Below are positions 17,967-29,008 of a stretch of 64,000 nt of DNA, piece by piece (positions within the stretch are counted from its first letter, which is position 1; each line of letters begins with the position of its first letter). Location: contig JBBFLK010000016.1 of the NCBI GenBank assembly GCA_037479115.1, forward strand, positions 1 to 64,000. The letters are read 5' to 3'. The position numbers and the translations under genes are program-made. The stretch is from Anaerohalosphaeraceae bacterium. GTDB lineage: Bacteria > Planctomycetota > Phycisphaerae > Sedimentisphaerales > Anaerohalosphaeraceae. The notes beneath the pieces were generated by a model, which saw only the letters and a program-made list of their open reading frames with translations, did not search any database and was not told the origin of the DNA.

Positions 17967-17994
17967 TTGAAATTTTATCTTCAATGCATAATTT
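17967..17994 (+). promoter_or_regulatory. Promoter candidate of acs
   Basis: TTGAAA (17967-17972), 16 bases, TAATTT (17989-17994), about 73 bases before the acs ATG, in an AT-rich stretch. Plausible but not strong. Confidence 0.4.
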
Positions 17995-18067
17995 ATCTGT
18001 CTAAAGTCGATATCCATCGGGCTTCCCGATTAACCGCAACATAATCTTTATGAAAGGGAGAGGTGGT

Positions 18068-20050
<1,983 letters not shown>

Positions 20051-20070
20051 AAAAGAATCCTTCAAAAAAA

Positions 20071-20103
20071 GCCGGACGTGTTCATCACGCCCGGCTTTTT
20101 TTT
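20071..20103 (+). terminator. Rho-independent terminator after acs
   Basis: GCCGGACGTG, loop TTCAT, CACGCCCGGC with one A-C mismatch in a 10-bp stem, followed by eight T. It starts 20 bases after the acs stop. Seven A before the stem would make it work on the other strand too. Confidence 0.88.
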
Positions 20104-20128
20104 CAGCAATCTTTCGAAAGGACAGTTT

Positions 20129-21508
20129 ATGTCAGAAACCAAGCACATGAATCGATGGTGGGTTGTCATCGGCGCTCTGATTATTCAAATCAGTCTGGGC
20201 GCTGTCTATATCTGGAGCGTTTTTCAGACACCGCTGAAAACCTTCTTCCCAACCTGGTCCGAAACAGCCGTCACGCTGCCGGCTCAAATTGTCCTGGCTA
20301 TGTTTGCTCTGGCGGTCATTATCGGCGGGCGTATCCAGGACCGCATCGGCCCGCGCAAAGTCGCCACCGCCGGAGGCATCATCCTCGGCACAGGACTCAT
20401 CCTGGCCCGCTTTACCGAATACTTTGAGCCTTCCTGGTCCCTGCTGTGGCTGATTCTGACCTTCTCCGTCCTGGGCGGCATCGGCATTGGAACCGGGTAC
20501 GTCTGCCCGATTGCCACCTGCGTCAAATGGTTTCCGGACAAACGAGGCCTTGTCACCGGTCTGGCTGTAGCCGGCTTCGGAGCCGGGGCCTTCTTTTTCG
20601 CGCCGCTGGCCAAGGCCCTGATTACCGGCGGGGCTTATCAACTCTTTAATCAGCCCTTGTTCTCCCTGCCCAAAATCGGCGTCTTTAATACCTTTCTGAC
20701 ACTGGGTATCATCTTCCTAACCGCTGTCGTCACCGGCGCCCAGCTGCTGCGCAATCCGCCCGCCGGTTATAAGCCGGCAGGATGGAATCCCCCGCAACCC
20801 GCTCAATCCGCTGCACCGAAGGCCGACTATACTCCTTCCGAAATGCTGCGGATGCCCGCCTTTTGGCTGCTCTGGATTACCTATTTTGCCGGCTGCACCG
20901 CCGGTCTTCAAATTATCATGAAGGCGTCACCCATTTGGCAGTCCTTCCGAACAGCCGTGATGACTGCTCCGATTCAGGAAGAAGCATTCAATCAGATTGC
21001 CGCCGCCGGTGCTACGGCCGTCGCCGTTCTGGCAATTTTTAATTCGCTCGGACGGATTCTCTGGGGAAAAATTTCCGATGCCTTTGGGAGAAAAGGAACG
21101 CTGATTACGATGTTTATCCTTTGCGGCGCTGCCATGCTTCTCCTGGACCGGCTTCGGGAATACCCCATCTATTTGGTCGGCGTTTCCCTAATCGGCTTAT
21201 GTTTCGGCGGTTATCTGGCCCTGTACCCGGCCGTGACGGCGGATTTCTTCGGCACCAAACATTTCGGCGTCAATTACGGCTTTATGTTCACGGCATTCGG
21301 TGCCGGCGGAATTGTCGGTCCCTACCTGGCCGCCGCCCTGATGAAGACAGTAAACACCATTTCATACCTGTCCAGAGATTCCAGCGGGGCCGTTGTAGAA
21401 AAACTCTTCACCATCGGCAATTACCGCCTCGCCTTTTGGGTCGCCGGCATCGCCTGTCTGGTGGCGGCAGCTGTTATGACGCAGATTAAACCGCCCAAAA
21501 AATCTTAG
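20129..21508 (+). CDS. OFA-family MFS transporter
   Basis: 459 residues from ATG 20129, with GAAAGGAC upstream; the frame is open earlier but that part is the terminator. Twelve hydrophobic segments are visible. WWVVIGALIIQISLGAVYIW is the typical first helix of the oxalate/formate antiporter (OFA) branch of the MFS. GGRIQDRIGPRKVATAGG is the MFS loop 2-3 motif, and GIGIGTGYVCPIATCVKWFP follows in helix 4. Substrates of the branch are small carboxylates. Position between acs and acuC suggests acetate, and the glycyl-radical locus nearby suggests formate or pyruvate; neither can be proven. A terminator follows. Confidence 0.82.
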   Translation: MSETKHMNRWWVVIGALIIQISLGAVYIWSVFQTPLKTFFPTWSETAVTLPAQIVLAMFALAVIIGGRIQDRIGPRKVATAGGIILGTGLILARFTEYFEPSWSLLWLILTFSVLGGIGIGTGYVCPIATCVKWFPDKRGLVTGLAVAGFGAGAFFFAPLAKALITGGAYQLFNQPLFSLPKIGVFNTFLTLGIIFLTAVVTGAQLLRNPPAGYKPAGWNPPQPAQSAAPKADYTPSEMLRMPAFWLLWITYFAGCTAGLQIIMKASPIWQSFRTAVMTAPIQEEAFNQIAAAGATAVAVLAIFNSLGRILWGKISDAFGRKGTLITMFILCGAAMLLLDRLREYPIYLVGVSLIGLCFGGYLALYPAVTADFFGTKHFGVNYGFMFTAFGAGGIVGPYLAAALMKTVNTISYLSRDSSGAVVEKLFTIGNYRLAFWVAGIACLVAAAVMTQIKPPKKS

Positions 21509-21530
21509 TCGGACTTGACCGATAGCCCTA

Positions 21531-21560
21531 AGAGCCCGCAGAGAAGCGGGCTCTTTTTTT
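21531..21560 (+). terminator. Terminator between the MFS gene and acuC
   Basis: AGAGCCCGC, 6-base loop, GCGGGCTCT: a perfect 9-bp stem followed by T(6). It sits between two convergent genes and touches the acuC stop. Confidence 0.88.
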
Positions 21561-22711
21561 CAGGCAAGCCCGTGCAGCGGGAAAACGGTGCGGCGCACCG
21601 TATCGAGCACCTGTTCCGCCGCCGGCAGCACCGATTCTCTCTGCCAATTTGAGGGAACCAAAACCCGGTCCCGCAACCCCCTGTCATCGTTCCAGTCCGT
21701 GCTTTGCAGCATCACGCCGCCCAGCCCCGCCCAGGTTTCATCTGTCTGCTGGCGTCCGCACAACGTCGCCCAAACCAGGGCCCAGGCCCGCACAGTATTC
21801 TCCACATGATACCCGCCCCCGCCGACCGCCAGCAATGGCTTGCCAAAGTCCAGCAGAGACTGGACGACCTCGACATACACGTTGTTGGTTAACGAAAAGC
21901 CGGCCAGCGGGTCTCCGGCCAGCGTGTCGGCTCCGATTTCCAGCACAATCACATCCGGCCTGTACGCCCCAATCAGCGGAAGAACCCCCTCCCGAAACAC
22001 CTTCAGATAAGCCTCATCATACATCCCCGGAGGCAGCGGAAAATTCACACTGTACCCGCGTCCATCGCCCTCTCCGATTTCCTCCACAAATCCCGTACCG
22101 GGAAATAGTGTCCGGCCGTCCTGATGCGTCGATATCGTCATCACATCCGCCCGGTCATAAAAGGCCGCCTGGACCCCGTCGCAGTGATGCACATCCACAT
22201 CAAGAAACAGCACCCGCTTGCCCGCCTTCACAAATTCCAGACATCCCAAAACAACATCATTCAAATAACAAAACCCGCCGGCTCGTTCGGCATGGGCATG
22301 GTGATACCCCCCGGACGGATTAAAGGCAATTCCGGCTTTCCCTTCTAAAATCAGACGAGCCCCTGTTATCGTCGCCCCCGCCGCCAGGACCGCATAATCA
22401 TAAACCCCGGCAAAAACCGGACAATCCCCCGTCCCCAGGCCCATCCAAAGCATCGAAGAATCAAACTCTCCCTTGTTTGCCCGCTCCAGTGCATCCAGAT
22501 AAGCCGACGAATGAAACTGCTCCAAAACAGACCGGTCGGCCTTTTTCGGACTGACTTCGAAGACATCTGGACCGCTCAGCAGCCCCATCGAAACCAGTTT
22601 GCGCCGAAGCAGAGACGCACGATAGGTCTTAAACGGACAGGTATCCGGATAGGTGTATGCCTCCAGCTGGGGGCCGTGAATAAACGCTTTTTTCACACGC
22701 GACCCTTCCAA
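21560..22711 (-). CDS. acuC: Histone-deacetylase-family protein (AcuC-type)
   Basis: 383 residues of the zinc-dependent arginase/deacetylase fold. GYHHAHAERAGGFCYLND has the His-His pair and Tyr-side loop, FLDVDVHHCDGVQ gives the Asp and His zinc ligands, and GADTLAGDPL gives the second zinc Asp. The substrate-rim Tyr would be in the GGGGYHVENT segment. AcuC of Bacillus removes acetyl groups from acetyl-CoA synthetase. The gene here faces acs across one MFS gene, which supports the same job. Other acyl-lysine or polyamine substrates are possible. Confidence 0.88.
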   Translation of the reverse strand: MEGSRVKKAFIHGPQLEAYTYPDTCPFKTYRASLLRRKLVSMGLLSGPDVFEVSPKKADRSVLEQFHSSAYLDALERANKGEFDSSMLWMGLGTGDCPVFAGVYDYAVLAAGATITGARLILEGKAGIAFNPSGGYHHAHAERAGGFCYLNDVVLGCLEFVKAGKRVLFLDVDVHHCDGVQAAFYDRADVMTISTHQDGRTLFPGTGFVEEIGEGDGRGYSVNFPLPPGMYDEAYLKVFREGVLPLIGAYRPDVIVLEIGADTLAGDPLAGFSLTNNVYVEVVQSLLDFGKPLLAVGGGGYHVENTVRAWALVWATLCGRQQTDETWAGLGGVMLQSTDWNDDRGLRDRVLVPSNWQRESVLPAAEQVLDTVRRTVFPLHGLA

Positions 22712-22876
22712 TGTACCGGGACTATGAAAGGGATAGTATATCCAAAACCCGCCGGCTTTCCAGCCTGCTTTGGAAAATTTCTACACTGAACCGCTTCAAT
22801 CACTTGCTCTTTCAAATTCATTGAAAAAAAAGACTTTCTCTGGTAAGCTCAGGGTTCCTGTTGTTCGCAAAGAAAC

Positions 22877-23794
22877 ATGAATTACAGCTGCATAACCGGT
22901 ATAATTTTTGATATCAAAAAATATGCGATTCATGACGGCCCCGGCATTCGCACGACCGTCTTTTTTAAAGGCTGCCCGCTTCGATGTTCCTGGTGTCACA
23001 ATCCGGAAAGCTGGGAATCTTCTGACGAAATGATTCACCGCTCTGTCCGCTGTATCCAGTGCGGACGCTGTATCCAGGTTTGTCCAAACAGAGCCATTGA
23101 GAAGATAAACGGCAGAATACATCGCATTCCAAGCCGATGTACCGTCTGCGGCGCCTGTATCCTGCCTTGTCCGGCCCAGGCGATGGAAAAAGTCGGCCGG
23201 AAGGTCACCGTTAACGAGGTCTTAAAAGAAATAGAAAAAGATTCCATCTTTTATGACCAGTCCGGCGGGGGCGTCACTTTTTCAGGAGGGGAACCCCTTG
23301 CCCAGCCTGATTTTCTGCGTGCTTTGCTGACCGCTTGTAAAGAAAAGGGCTTCCATACAGCCGTGGACACATCCTGCTATGGAAAACAGGAAACATTAAA
23401 GTCAATTCTGGATTTGACAGACCTCTTTTTGTGCGACATCAAACATCTCGATTCACAAAAACACCGGGAATTTACAGGCGTGGACAATTCCCTGATTCTG
23501 GATAATATACATTGGTTAAGCCGGCACGCACGCCAAATTGTTGTTCGTATTCCCATCATTCCGGGCTTCAATGCCTCCCCGAAAGTAATTGAAGCCATCG
23601 GCCAATTCATTCAAAACCTGAAAAAGATAAAACAAATTGACCTCCTGCCGTATAATAGTGGAGGACTCGCCAAGGCCGAGCGGCTCGGAAAAAGTGAACA
23701 AATGTTCCGCTCCAGCCGGCCTTCCGAGCAGCAGATGCAGGAACTGGCCCAGCGGCTTCGGCAAATGGGCTTTACAGTAACAATGGGCGGATAA
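22877..23794 (+). CDS. Glycyl-radical enzyme activating protein (radical SAM)
   Basis: 305 residues. GCPLRCSWC (Cys 33, 37, 40) binds the SAM [4Fe-4S] cluster. Next comes a ferredoxin-like insert with CIQCGRCIQVCP and CTVCGACILPCP for two more clusters. GGGVTFSGGEPLAQPDFL is the SAM-binding GGE-type motif. It makes the glycyl radical on the enzyme encoded 5 bases downstream. The two extra clusters mark it as an activase for a dehydratase or decarboxylase class rather than pyruvate formate-lyase, whose activase lacks them. Confidence 0.93.
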   Translation: MNYSCITGIIFDIKKYAIHDGPGIRTTVFFKGCPLRCSWCHNPESWESSDEMIHRSVRCIQCGRCIQVCPNRAIEKINGRIHRIPSRCTVCGACILPCPAQAMEKVGRKVTVNEVLKEIEKDSIFYDQSGGGVTFSGGEPLAQPDFLRALLTACKEKGFHTAVDTSCYGKQETLKSILDLTDLFLCDIKHLDSQKHREFTGVDNSLILDNIHWLSRHARQIVVRIPIIPGFNASPKVIEAIGQFIQNLKKIKQIDLLPYNSGGLAKAERLGKSEQMFRSSRPSEQQMQELAQRLRQMGFTVTMGG

Positions 23795-23799
23795 AACTT

Positions 23800-26160
23800 A
23801 TGAACGAACGAGTTTTCAAACTGCGAGAGCAAAGTGTCAACACCAAACCCTACATCAGCGCCGAACGGGCTGAACTGATTACCGATTTCTATCAGAGCGG
23901 CGTCACGATGGAGTTTTCTCCCCCGATTGTCCGCGGCCTGGCTCTGAACTACATCATGAGCCGCAAGCACATCTGCATCAACGATGGTGAATTAATCGTC
24001 GGCGAGCGGGGACCGGCCCCCAAAGCCACCTATACCTATCCGGAACTGTGCTGCCATACCCTCGAAGATTTCGAAATTATGGCACGGCGCACCCGAACCT
24101 CCTTTGATGTGAGCGAGGATGTCAAAAAGGTTTACCAAGAAAAAATCATTCCGTTCTGGAAGGGCAAAACGATGCGGGAAAAGGTCTTCGCTGCGATGAG
24201 CGAAGACTGGCATCGGGCCTTTGAAGCAGGCATTTTCACCGAGTTTATGGAGCAGCGGGCGCCCGGACATGCCATCCTCGACGACAAGATTTACCGCAAA
24301 GGCCTGCTCGACCTGCAGGATGAAATCAGCCAGTCCATCCGCAGTCTGGACTTTTACGGCGACCCGGAGGCCCATGCAAAACTCCAGGAACTGAAAGGAA
24401 TGAAACTGGCGATCGATGCCGTACTGACCCTGGCCCGCCGGTACGCTGAAAAAGCCCAGCAGCTGTCCCAGAGTGAATCCGACCCCGTCCGCAAAAAAGA
24501 GCTGGAGGAAATCGCCGCCGTCTGCCGGCACGTTCCCGCCTACCCGCCCCGAACCTTCCGCGAGGCCCTGCAGGCCTACTGGTTCGTCCATCTGGGCGTC
24601 ATTACAGACCTGAACGTCTGGGATTCCTTCAATCCGGGCCGCCTCGACCAGCATCTGTATCCCTTCTACAAACGAGAGCTGGAAGCCGGAACGCTCACCC
24701 GCGAGCAGGCCAAAGAGCTGCTGGAGTGCTTCTGGATTAAGTTCAACAACCAGCCCGCCCCGCCCAAGGTCGGCATCACGGAAGAACAGAGCGGCACCTA
24801 TACCGATTTTTCGCTCATCAATGTCGGCGGTGTGGACCCCCAAACCGGGCAGGACGCCGTCAACGACGTTTCCTATCTGATTCTCGAAGTCGTCGAGGAA
24901 ATGCAGCTCGTCCAGCCCAGCTGCTGCATCCAAATCAGCGCCAAAAACCCCGACCGATTCGTCAAACGGGCCTGTCAGGTCATCCGCACCGGTCTGGGCC
25001 AGCCGTCCGTCTTTAATACGGATGTCATCATTCGCGAAATGCTCCACGACGGCAAATCGCTCTTTGATGCCCGAAGCGGCGGCCCCAGCGGCTGCGTGGA
25101 AGTCAGCGCCTTCGGCAAAGAAAGCTGCATCCTCACCGGCTACTGCAACTGGCCCAAAATCTTCGAGGTCACCCTTCACAACGGGCGCGACCCTCGAACC
25201 GGCGTCCAGGTCGGCCCCAAAACCGGCGACCCGGAAACCTTTACAACCTATGAACAGCTGCGCGACGCCTACAAAAAGCAGCTGAATCACTTTATCAACA
25301 TCAAAATCCGCGGCAACCAAATCATCGAACGGCTGTATGCGGAATGGATGCCTGCCGTCTTTATGTCCGTGCTGGTCGATGACTGCATCAAGCGGGGCAA
25401 AGACTACCACAACGGCGGCCCTCGCTACAACACAACCTATATTCAGGGCGTTGGCATCGGCACGCTCACCGATGCCCTCACGGCCGTCAAATTCCACGTC
25501 TTCGACCGCAAAACACTTCCCATGCGGACCCTCTTAAAAGCCCTCGAGGCCAACTTCGAAGGAATGGAAGACATTCAGAATCTGCTCCGGCAGGCCCCCT
25601 GCTACGGCAACGATGACGATTACGCCGACTCCATCGCTGTTGATTTATTCAACCTTTATTACGACGCTATCAACGGCCGTCCCAACACCAAAGGCGGCAG
25701 ATACCGCATTAACCTCCTGCCGACCACGGTCCACATCTATTTCGGTCAGGTCACCGGCGCCCTGCCCAACGGACGCAAGGCCGGCCTGCCCCTCTCTGAC
25801 GGCATCTCCCCCAGTCAGGGAGCGGACACACACGGTCCGACGGCCGTGCTCAAATCCGCCGCCAAGCTCGACCACGCCCGAACCGGCGGCACCCTGCTCA
25901 ATATGAAATTCATCCCGCAGGTGCTTGAAGGGGAAGGGCTGGACAAGCTGGTTCATCTGATTCGCAGCTACTTCCGGCTCGACGGCCATCATATCCAGTT
26001 CAACGTCGTCAACCGCCAGACCCTGCTGGAAGCCCAGAAAAACCCGCAGCAATATCGGCACCTGATTGTTCGCGTGGCCGGATACAGCGACTACTTCGTG
26101 GAGCTCGGCGAAGGCCTGCAGAACGAAATCATCGCCCGTACGGAACAGACATCCATTTAA
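23800..26160 (+). CDS. Glycyl-radical enzyme, HypD (hydroxyproline dehydratase)-like
   Basis: 786 residues, a full-length PFL-like barrel. GPSGCVEVSAFGKE has the thiyl Cys at 432, and RVAGYSDYFVELG has the radical Gly at 761. Towards the C-terminus LPTTVHIYFGQVTGALPNGR, HGPTAVLKSAAKLDH and LDGHHIQFNVV closely follow, from memory, trans-4-hydroxy-L-proline dehydratase. Proline-forming HypD loci usually carry a pyrroline-5-carboxylate reductase gene, and none is present here. The substrate may therefore be a different hydroxylated acid. It is strictly anaerobic and needs the upstream activase. Confidence 0.85.
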   Translation: MNERVFKLREQSVNTKPYISAERAELITDFYQSGVTMEFSPPIVRGLALNYIMSRKHICINDGELIVGERGPAPKATYTYPELCCHTLEDFEIMARRTRTSFDVSEDVKKVYQEKIIPFWKGKTMREKVFAAMSEDWHRAFEAGIFTEFMEQRAPGHAILDDKIYRKGLLDLQDEISQSIRSLDFYGDPEAHAKLQELKGMKLAIDAVLTLARRYAEKAQQLSQSESDPVRKKELEEIAAVCRHVPAYPPRTFREALQAYWFVHLGVITDLNVWDSFNPGRLDQHLYPFYKRELEAGTLTREQAKELLECFWIKFNNQPAPPKVGITEEQSGTYTDFSLINVGGVDPQTGQDAVNDVSYLILEVVEEMQLVQPSCCIQISAKNPDRFVKRACQVIRTGLGQPSVFNTDVIIREMLHDGKSLFDARSGGPSGCVEVSAFGKESCILTGYCNWPKIFEVTLHNGRDPRTGVQVGPKTGDPETFTTYEQLRDAYKKQLNHFINIKIRGNQIIERLYAEWMPAVFMSVLVDDCIKRGKDYHNGGPRYNTTYIQGVGIGTLTDALTAVKFHVFDRKTLPMRTLLKALEANFEGMEDIQNLLRQAPCYGNDDDYADSIAVDLFNLYYDAINGRPNTKGGRYRINLLPTTVHIYFGQVTGALPNGRKAGLPLSDGISPSQGADTHGPTAVLKSAAKLDHARTGGTLLNMKFIPQVLEGEGLDKLVHLIRSYFRLDGHHIQFNVVNRQTLLEAQKNPQQYRHLIVRVAGYSDYFVELGEGLQNEIIARTEQTSI

Positions 26161-26187
26161 CGCCGGCGATTCCGCTTCGGCGGACGG

Positions 26188-27492
26188 CTATTTCAGCAGC
26201 CCCAGCTGCCTGGGCAGCCACATGGACAAAGCAGGAACATAGGAGCAGATCAACAGCACCACAATCATGGCCGCATAGAAATAGCCGATCTGCCTCATCA
26301 CTTTTGTCACCGTCGTTTCGGCGATTCCGCAGCCCAGAAACAGACATGTCCCCACCGGCGGTGTGCACAGCCCGATGCACAAATTCATAATCATAATGAT
26401 GCCGAAATGAAGCGGATGGACCCCGAACGTGGCTACCACCGGCAGAAAAATCGGCGTAAAAATCAGAACCGCCGGCGTCATATCCATAAAGGTCCCTACC
26501 GCCAGCAGAATCAGGTTAATCATCAGCAAGACCAGGATTCGGTTGTGCGTCAGCCCCAGCAGCGAGGCACTGATGTCCTGCGGAATGCGCTCGGCCGCCA
26601 GCACCCAGCTCATCGCCATACTCGTCGCAATCAGCAGAAACACCACCGACGTCATCACCCCCGCCTGCAGCAGAATCCCCGGGATTTCCGACCACTTGAC
26701 CTCCTTGTAAAACACCACTGCCAGCAGAAACGAATACAGCACCGCTACGGCCGAGGCCTCCGTCGCCGTAAAAACCCCTGACAGAATCCCCCCCATCACA
26801 ATCACAATCAGCAGCAAGGCCGGCTGCGCCTGAAAGAACCGCTCCAAAGCCTCATTGGGTTCCAGCGTTTCGCCTTTGCCGTATTTCCGCTTCCAGGAAA
26901 TCAGGCTGCTGACGAGCATCAGTCCCAAACCAACCAGAATCCCCGGAATGACTCCCGCCATAAAAATCGCGGCGATGGAAACCGCCCCGCCGGTCGCCAG
27001 CGAATAGACAATCATCACGTTGCTCGGCGGAATCAGCAGTCCCGTCGTGGCGGCCGTAATCGTTACGGAGGCATTGAAATCCCGGTCATAGCCGCGTTTG
27101 TTCATCAGGGGAATCATAAAGCCGCCTACGCTCGAAACCGCCGCCGCCGCCGAGCCGGAAATGGCCCCAAACAGCATACACGTCAGAATATTGACCAGGG
27201 CCAGCCCGCCGCGGAAATGCCCCACCAGAACGTTTGCAAAATCAATCAGACGACGGGCAATCCCTCCATGGCCCATAAACAAACCGGACAGAATAAAGAA
27301 GGGAATGGCCAGCAGAGAAAACTCATCAATGCCTGTCGCCATTTTGTGGGCGACCGCTGTGAAGGCCGGCAAATCGCCCATCGCCAGGATACCCAGCACC
27401 GAGGCGATCCCCATTGAAAAGGCCACCGGAACCCCCAGCACCAGCAGAATCACGAAACTGACTACCAGAATGTGAATCGGAAAGTCCATCAC
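26188..27492 (-). CDS. dctM: TRAP transporter large permease
   Basis: 434 residues, about 12 hydrophobic segments. FSLLAIPFFILSGLFMGHGG and GVIPGILVGLGLMLVSSLIS are typical of DctM, as is the late CTPPVGTCLFLGCGIA block. It forms the sodium-coupled channel half of a TRAP uptake system for carboxylates. It overlaps dctQ by 4 bases and ends the minus-strand uronate operon. The substrate is most likely a hexuronate, from the operon context. Confidence 0.94.
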   Translation of the reverse strand: MMDFPIHILVVSFVILLVLGVPVAFSMGIASVLGILAMGDLPAFTAVAHKMATGIDEFSLLAIPFFILSGLFMGHGGIARRLIDFANVLVGHFRGGLALVNILTCMLFGAISGSAAAAVSSVGGFMIPLMNKRGYDRDFNASVTITAATTGLLIPPSNVMIVYSLATGGAVSIAAIFMAGVIPGILVGLGLMLVSSLISWKRKYGKGETLEPNEALERFFQAQPALLLIVIVMGGILSGVFTATEASAVAVLYSFLLAVVFYKEVKWSEIPGILLQAGVMTSVVFLLIATSMAMSWVLAAERIPQDISASLLGLTHNRILVLLMINLILLAVGTFMDMTPAVLIFTPIFLPVVATFGVHPLHFGIIMIMNLCIGLCTPPVGTCLFLGCGIAETTVTKVMRQIGYFYAAMIVVLLICSYVPALSMWLPRQLGLLK

Positions 27493-28013
27493 TGCTCCTT
27501 GTCCTGAACCTCGTCTGCCTGCTCATCCGACGGTCTGAAGAAACGAACTAGCCGTTCATACAGGCCGATTCCGCTGTACAAAAGCATAAAGAAACCGCTG
27601 ATGGGAACCGCCAGATACACATACCCCATCTGTACCCCCAGCGCCGGCGATTTCTGCTGGAGGCGCAGCGTGATTCGAACCAGCTCCGTCCCGCCGACAA
27701 TCATCACAAAAAAGGCAAAGAGCACTATGCACAGAAACCCAAAAATCTCCACACCCAGCCGGTCTCGCGGCGGCAGTTTCTGGACAAAATAATCAATCCC
27801 CAGATGCGCCCCCCGACCGGTCGCCACCGCCGCCCCCAGCAGTGCCGCCCAAATCAGCAGAAAAATCGCCAGCTCCTCCGTCCATTTGCTCGGGGCCCGA
27901 AGCACATACCGGCTGAACACCTGCCAGAGTACATCAACCACCAGCACCCCCATAACCGTCATCACCAGAATTTCCAGACTTCGGTCGAGGATTTTCTTCA
28001 ACCATTCGGCCAT
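27489..28013 (-). CDS. dctQ: TRAP transporter small permease
   Basis: 174 residues with four predicted helices. WQVFSRYVLRAPSKWTEELA and IDYFVQKLPPRDRLGVEIFG match the DctQ family. It stabilises DctM and contacts the binding protein. It shares one base with dctP upstream and overlaps dctM downstream. The tail is charged (about 160-174). Confidence 0.92.
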   Translation of the reverse strand: MAEWLKKILDRSLEILVMTVMGVLVVDVLWQVFSRYVLRAPSKWTEELAIFLLIWAALLGAAVATGRGAHLGIDYFVQKLPPRDRLGVEIFGFLCIVLFAFFVMIVGGTELVRITLRLQQKSPALGVQMGYVYLAVPISGFFMLLYSGIGLYERLVRFFRPSDEQADEVQDKEQ

Positions 28014-29002
28014 CAGCGAATCTCCTGAATCTTTTCAATCAGTTCGCCCAGCTCCGTGCCTTTATATCGCTCCCACATCGGCCTGACGGCCTGCTGAAAG
28101 AGGGTCTTATCCGGCTCAATGACGGTTACGCCGGCCGCCTTAACGGCCTCCAGCGAGGCCTGTTCCGCCTCCGCCCAGAGTTTTCGATTAAACACAACCG
28201 ACTCATCCGCCGCCTCCTGGAGAATCCGCTGCTCCTCCGGCGTCAGACTGTCCCAAACCCGTGTGCTGATGACCAGAATATCCGGCACACGGACATGTTC
28301 ATCCAGCGTATAATACCGGCAGACTTCAAAATGCCGCGAGGTCTCAAACGAAGGCGGATTGTTCTCCGCTGCATCCACCACGCCCTGGTCCAGCGCCGTG
28401 TACAGTTCGCCCCAGGCAATCGGCGTCGGAGAGCCCCCCATCGTCTCAATCATCTGCATGGACATAATGCTCTGCATCACCCGCACTTTCAGTCCTTTGA
28501 GGTCTTCCGGAGTGTAAATCGGCTTTTTGGAATAAAAGCTTCGAGCTCCGGCATCATAATAACAAAGCCCTTTGAGCCCTTTCTCGATGCCGGCGTTCAG
28601 CAGCTCTTTGCCAATCGGTCCTTCCGCGACCTTCCAGAAATGCTCCGAATCGCGGAACAGATAGGGGATTCCGAAGATTTTCATCTTCGGCACAAACCCC
28701 TCCATCGGCGCCGTCGATGTTTTGGTCATCGACATATACCCAATCTGCAGGGCCTCAATCTGCTCCTTTTCCGAACCCAGCTGTTCGTTGGGGAAAATCT
28801 GCACAATCAGCCGGCCGCCGGACTTTTCCTCCACCAGTTTGGCCATATACTCCATCGTGACATGAACCGGATGGCGGGGGCTGAGACTGTGTGCCAGCCG
28901 AAGAATTCGAACCTCCTGTTCCCCGCGCAGCACCGATACGGCATACCCTATCGCCAGCCAGGCCAGCATCAGACCGATAAAAATCAAAAGTCCTTTTCGC
29001 AT
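28013..29002 (-). CDS. dctP: TRAP substrate-binding protein
   Basis: 329 residues. An N-terminal hydrophobic segment (about 5-24, LLIFIGLMLAWLAIGYAV) is a signal or anchor. RLAHSLSPRHPVHVTMEYMA and IFPNEQLGSEKEQIEALQIG open lobe 1. LKGLKVRVMQSIMSM has the Arg that usually clamps the substrate carboxylate, and DAAENNPPSFETSRHFEV is the hinge. It acts in the periplasm. It lies 6 bases after uxaC, so uronate is the probable ligand. Confidence 0.92.
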   Translation of the reverse strand: MRKGLLIFIGLMLAWLAIGYAVSVLRGEQEVRILRLAHSLSPRHPVHVTMEYMAKLVEEKSGGRLIVQIFPNEQLGSEKEQIEALQIGYMSMTKTSTAPMEGFVPKMKIFGIPYLFRDSEHFWKVAEGPIGKELLNAGIEKGLKGLCYYDAGARSFYSKKPIYTPEDLKGLKVRVMQSIMSMQMIETMGGSPTPIAWGELYTALDQGVVDAAENNPPSFETSRHFEVCRYYTLDEHVRVPDILVISTRVWDSLTPEEQRILQEAADESVVFNRKLWAEAEQASLEAVKAAGVTVIEPDKTLFQQAVRPMWERYKGTELGELIEKIQEIR

Positions 29003-29008
29003 AGGCCC

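Noticed and set aside
23992-25497. 501-residue open frame opposite the glycyl-radical enzyme
   Set aside because: Shadow of the real gene; no domain, no start site.
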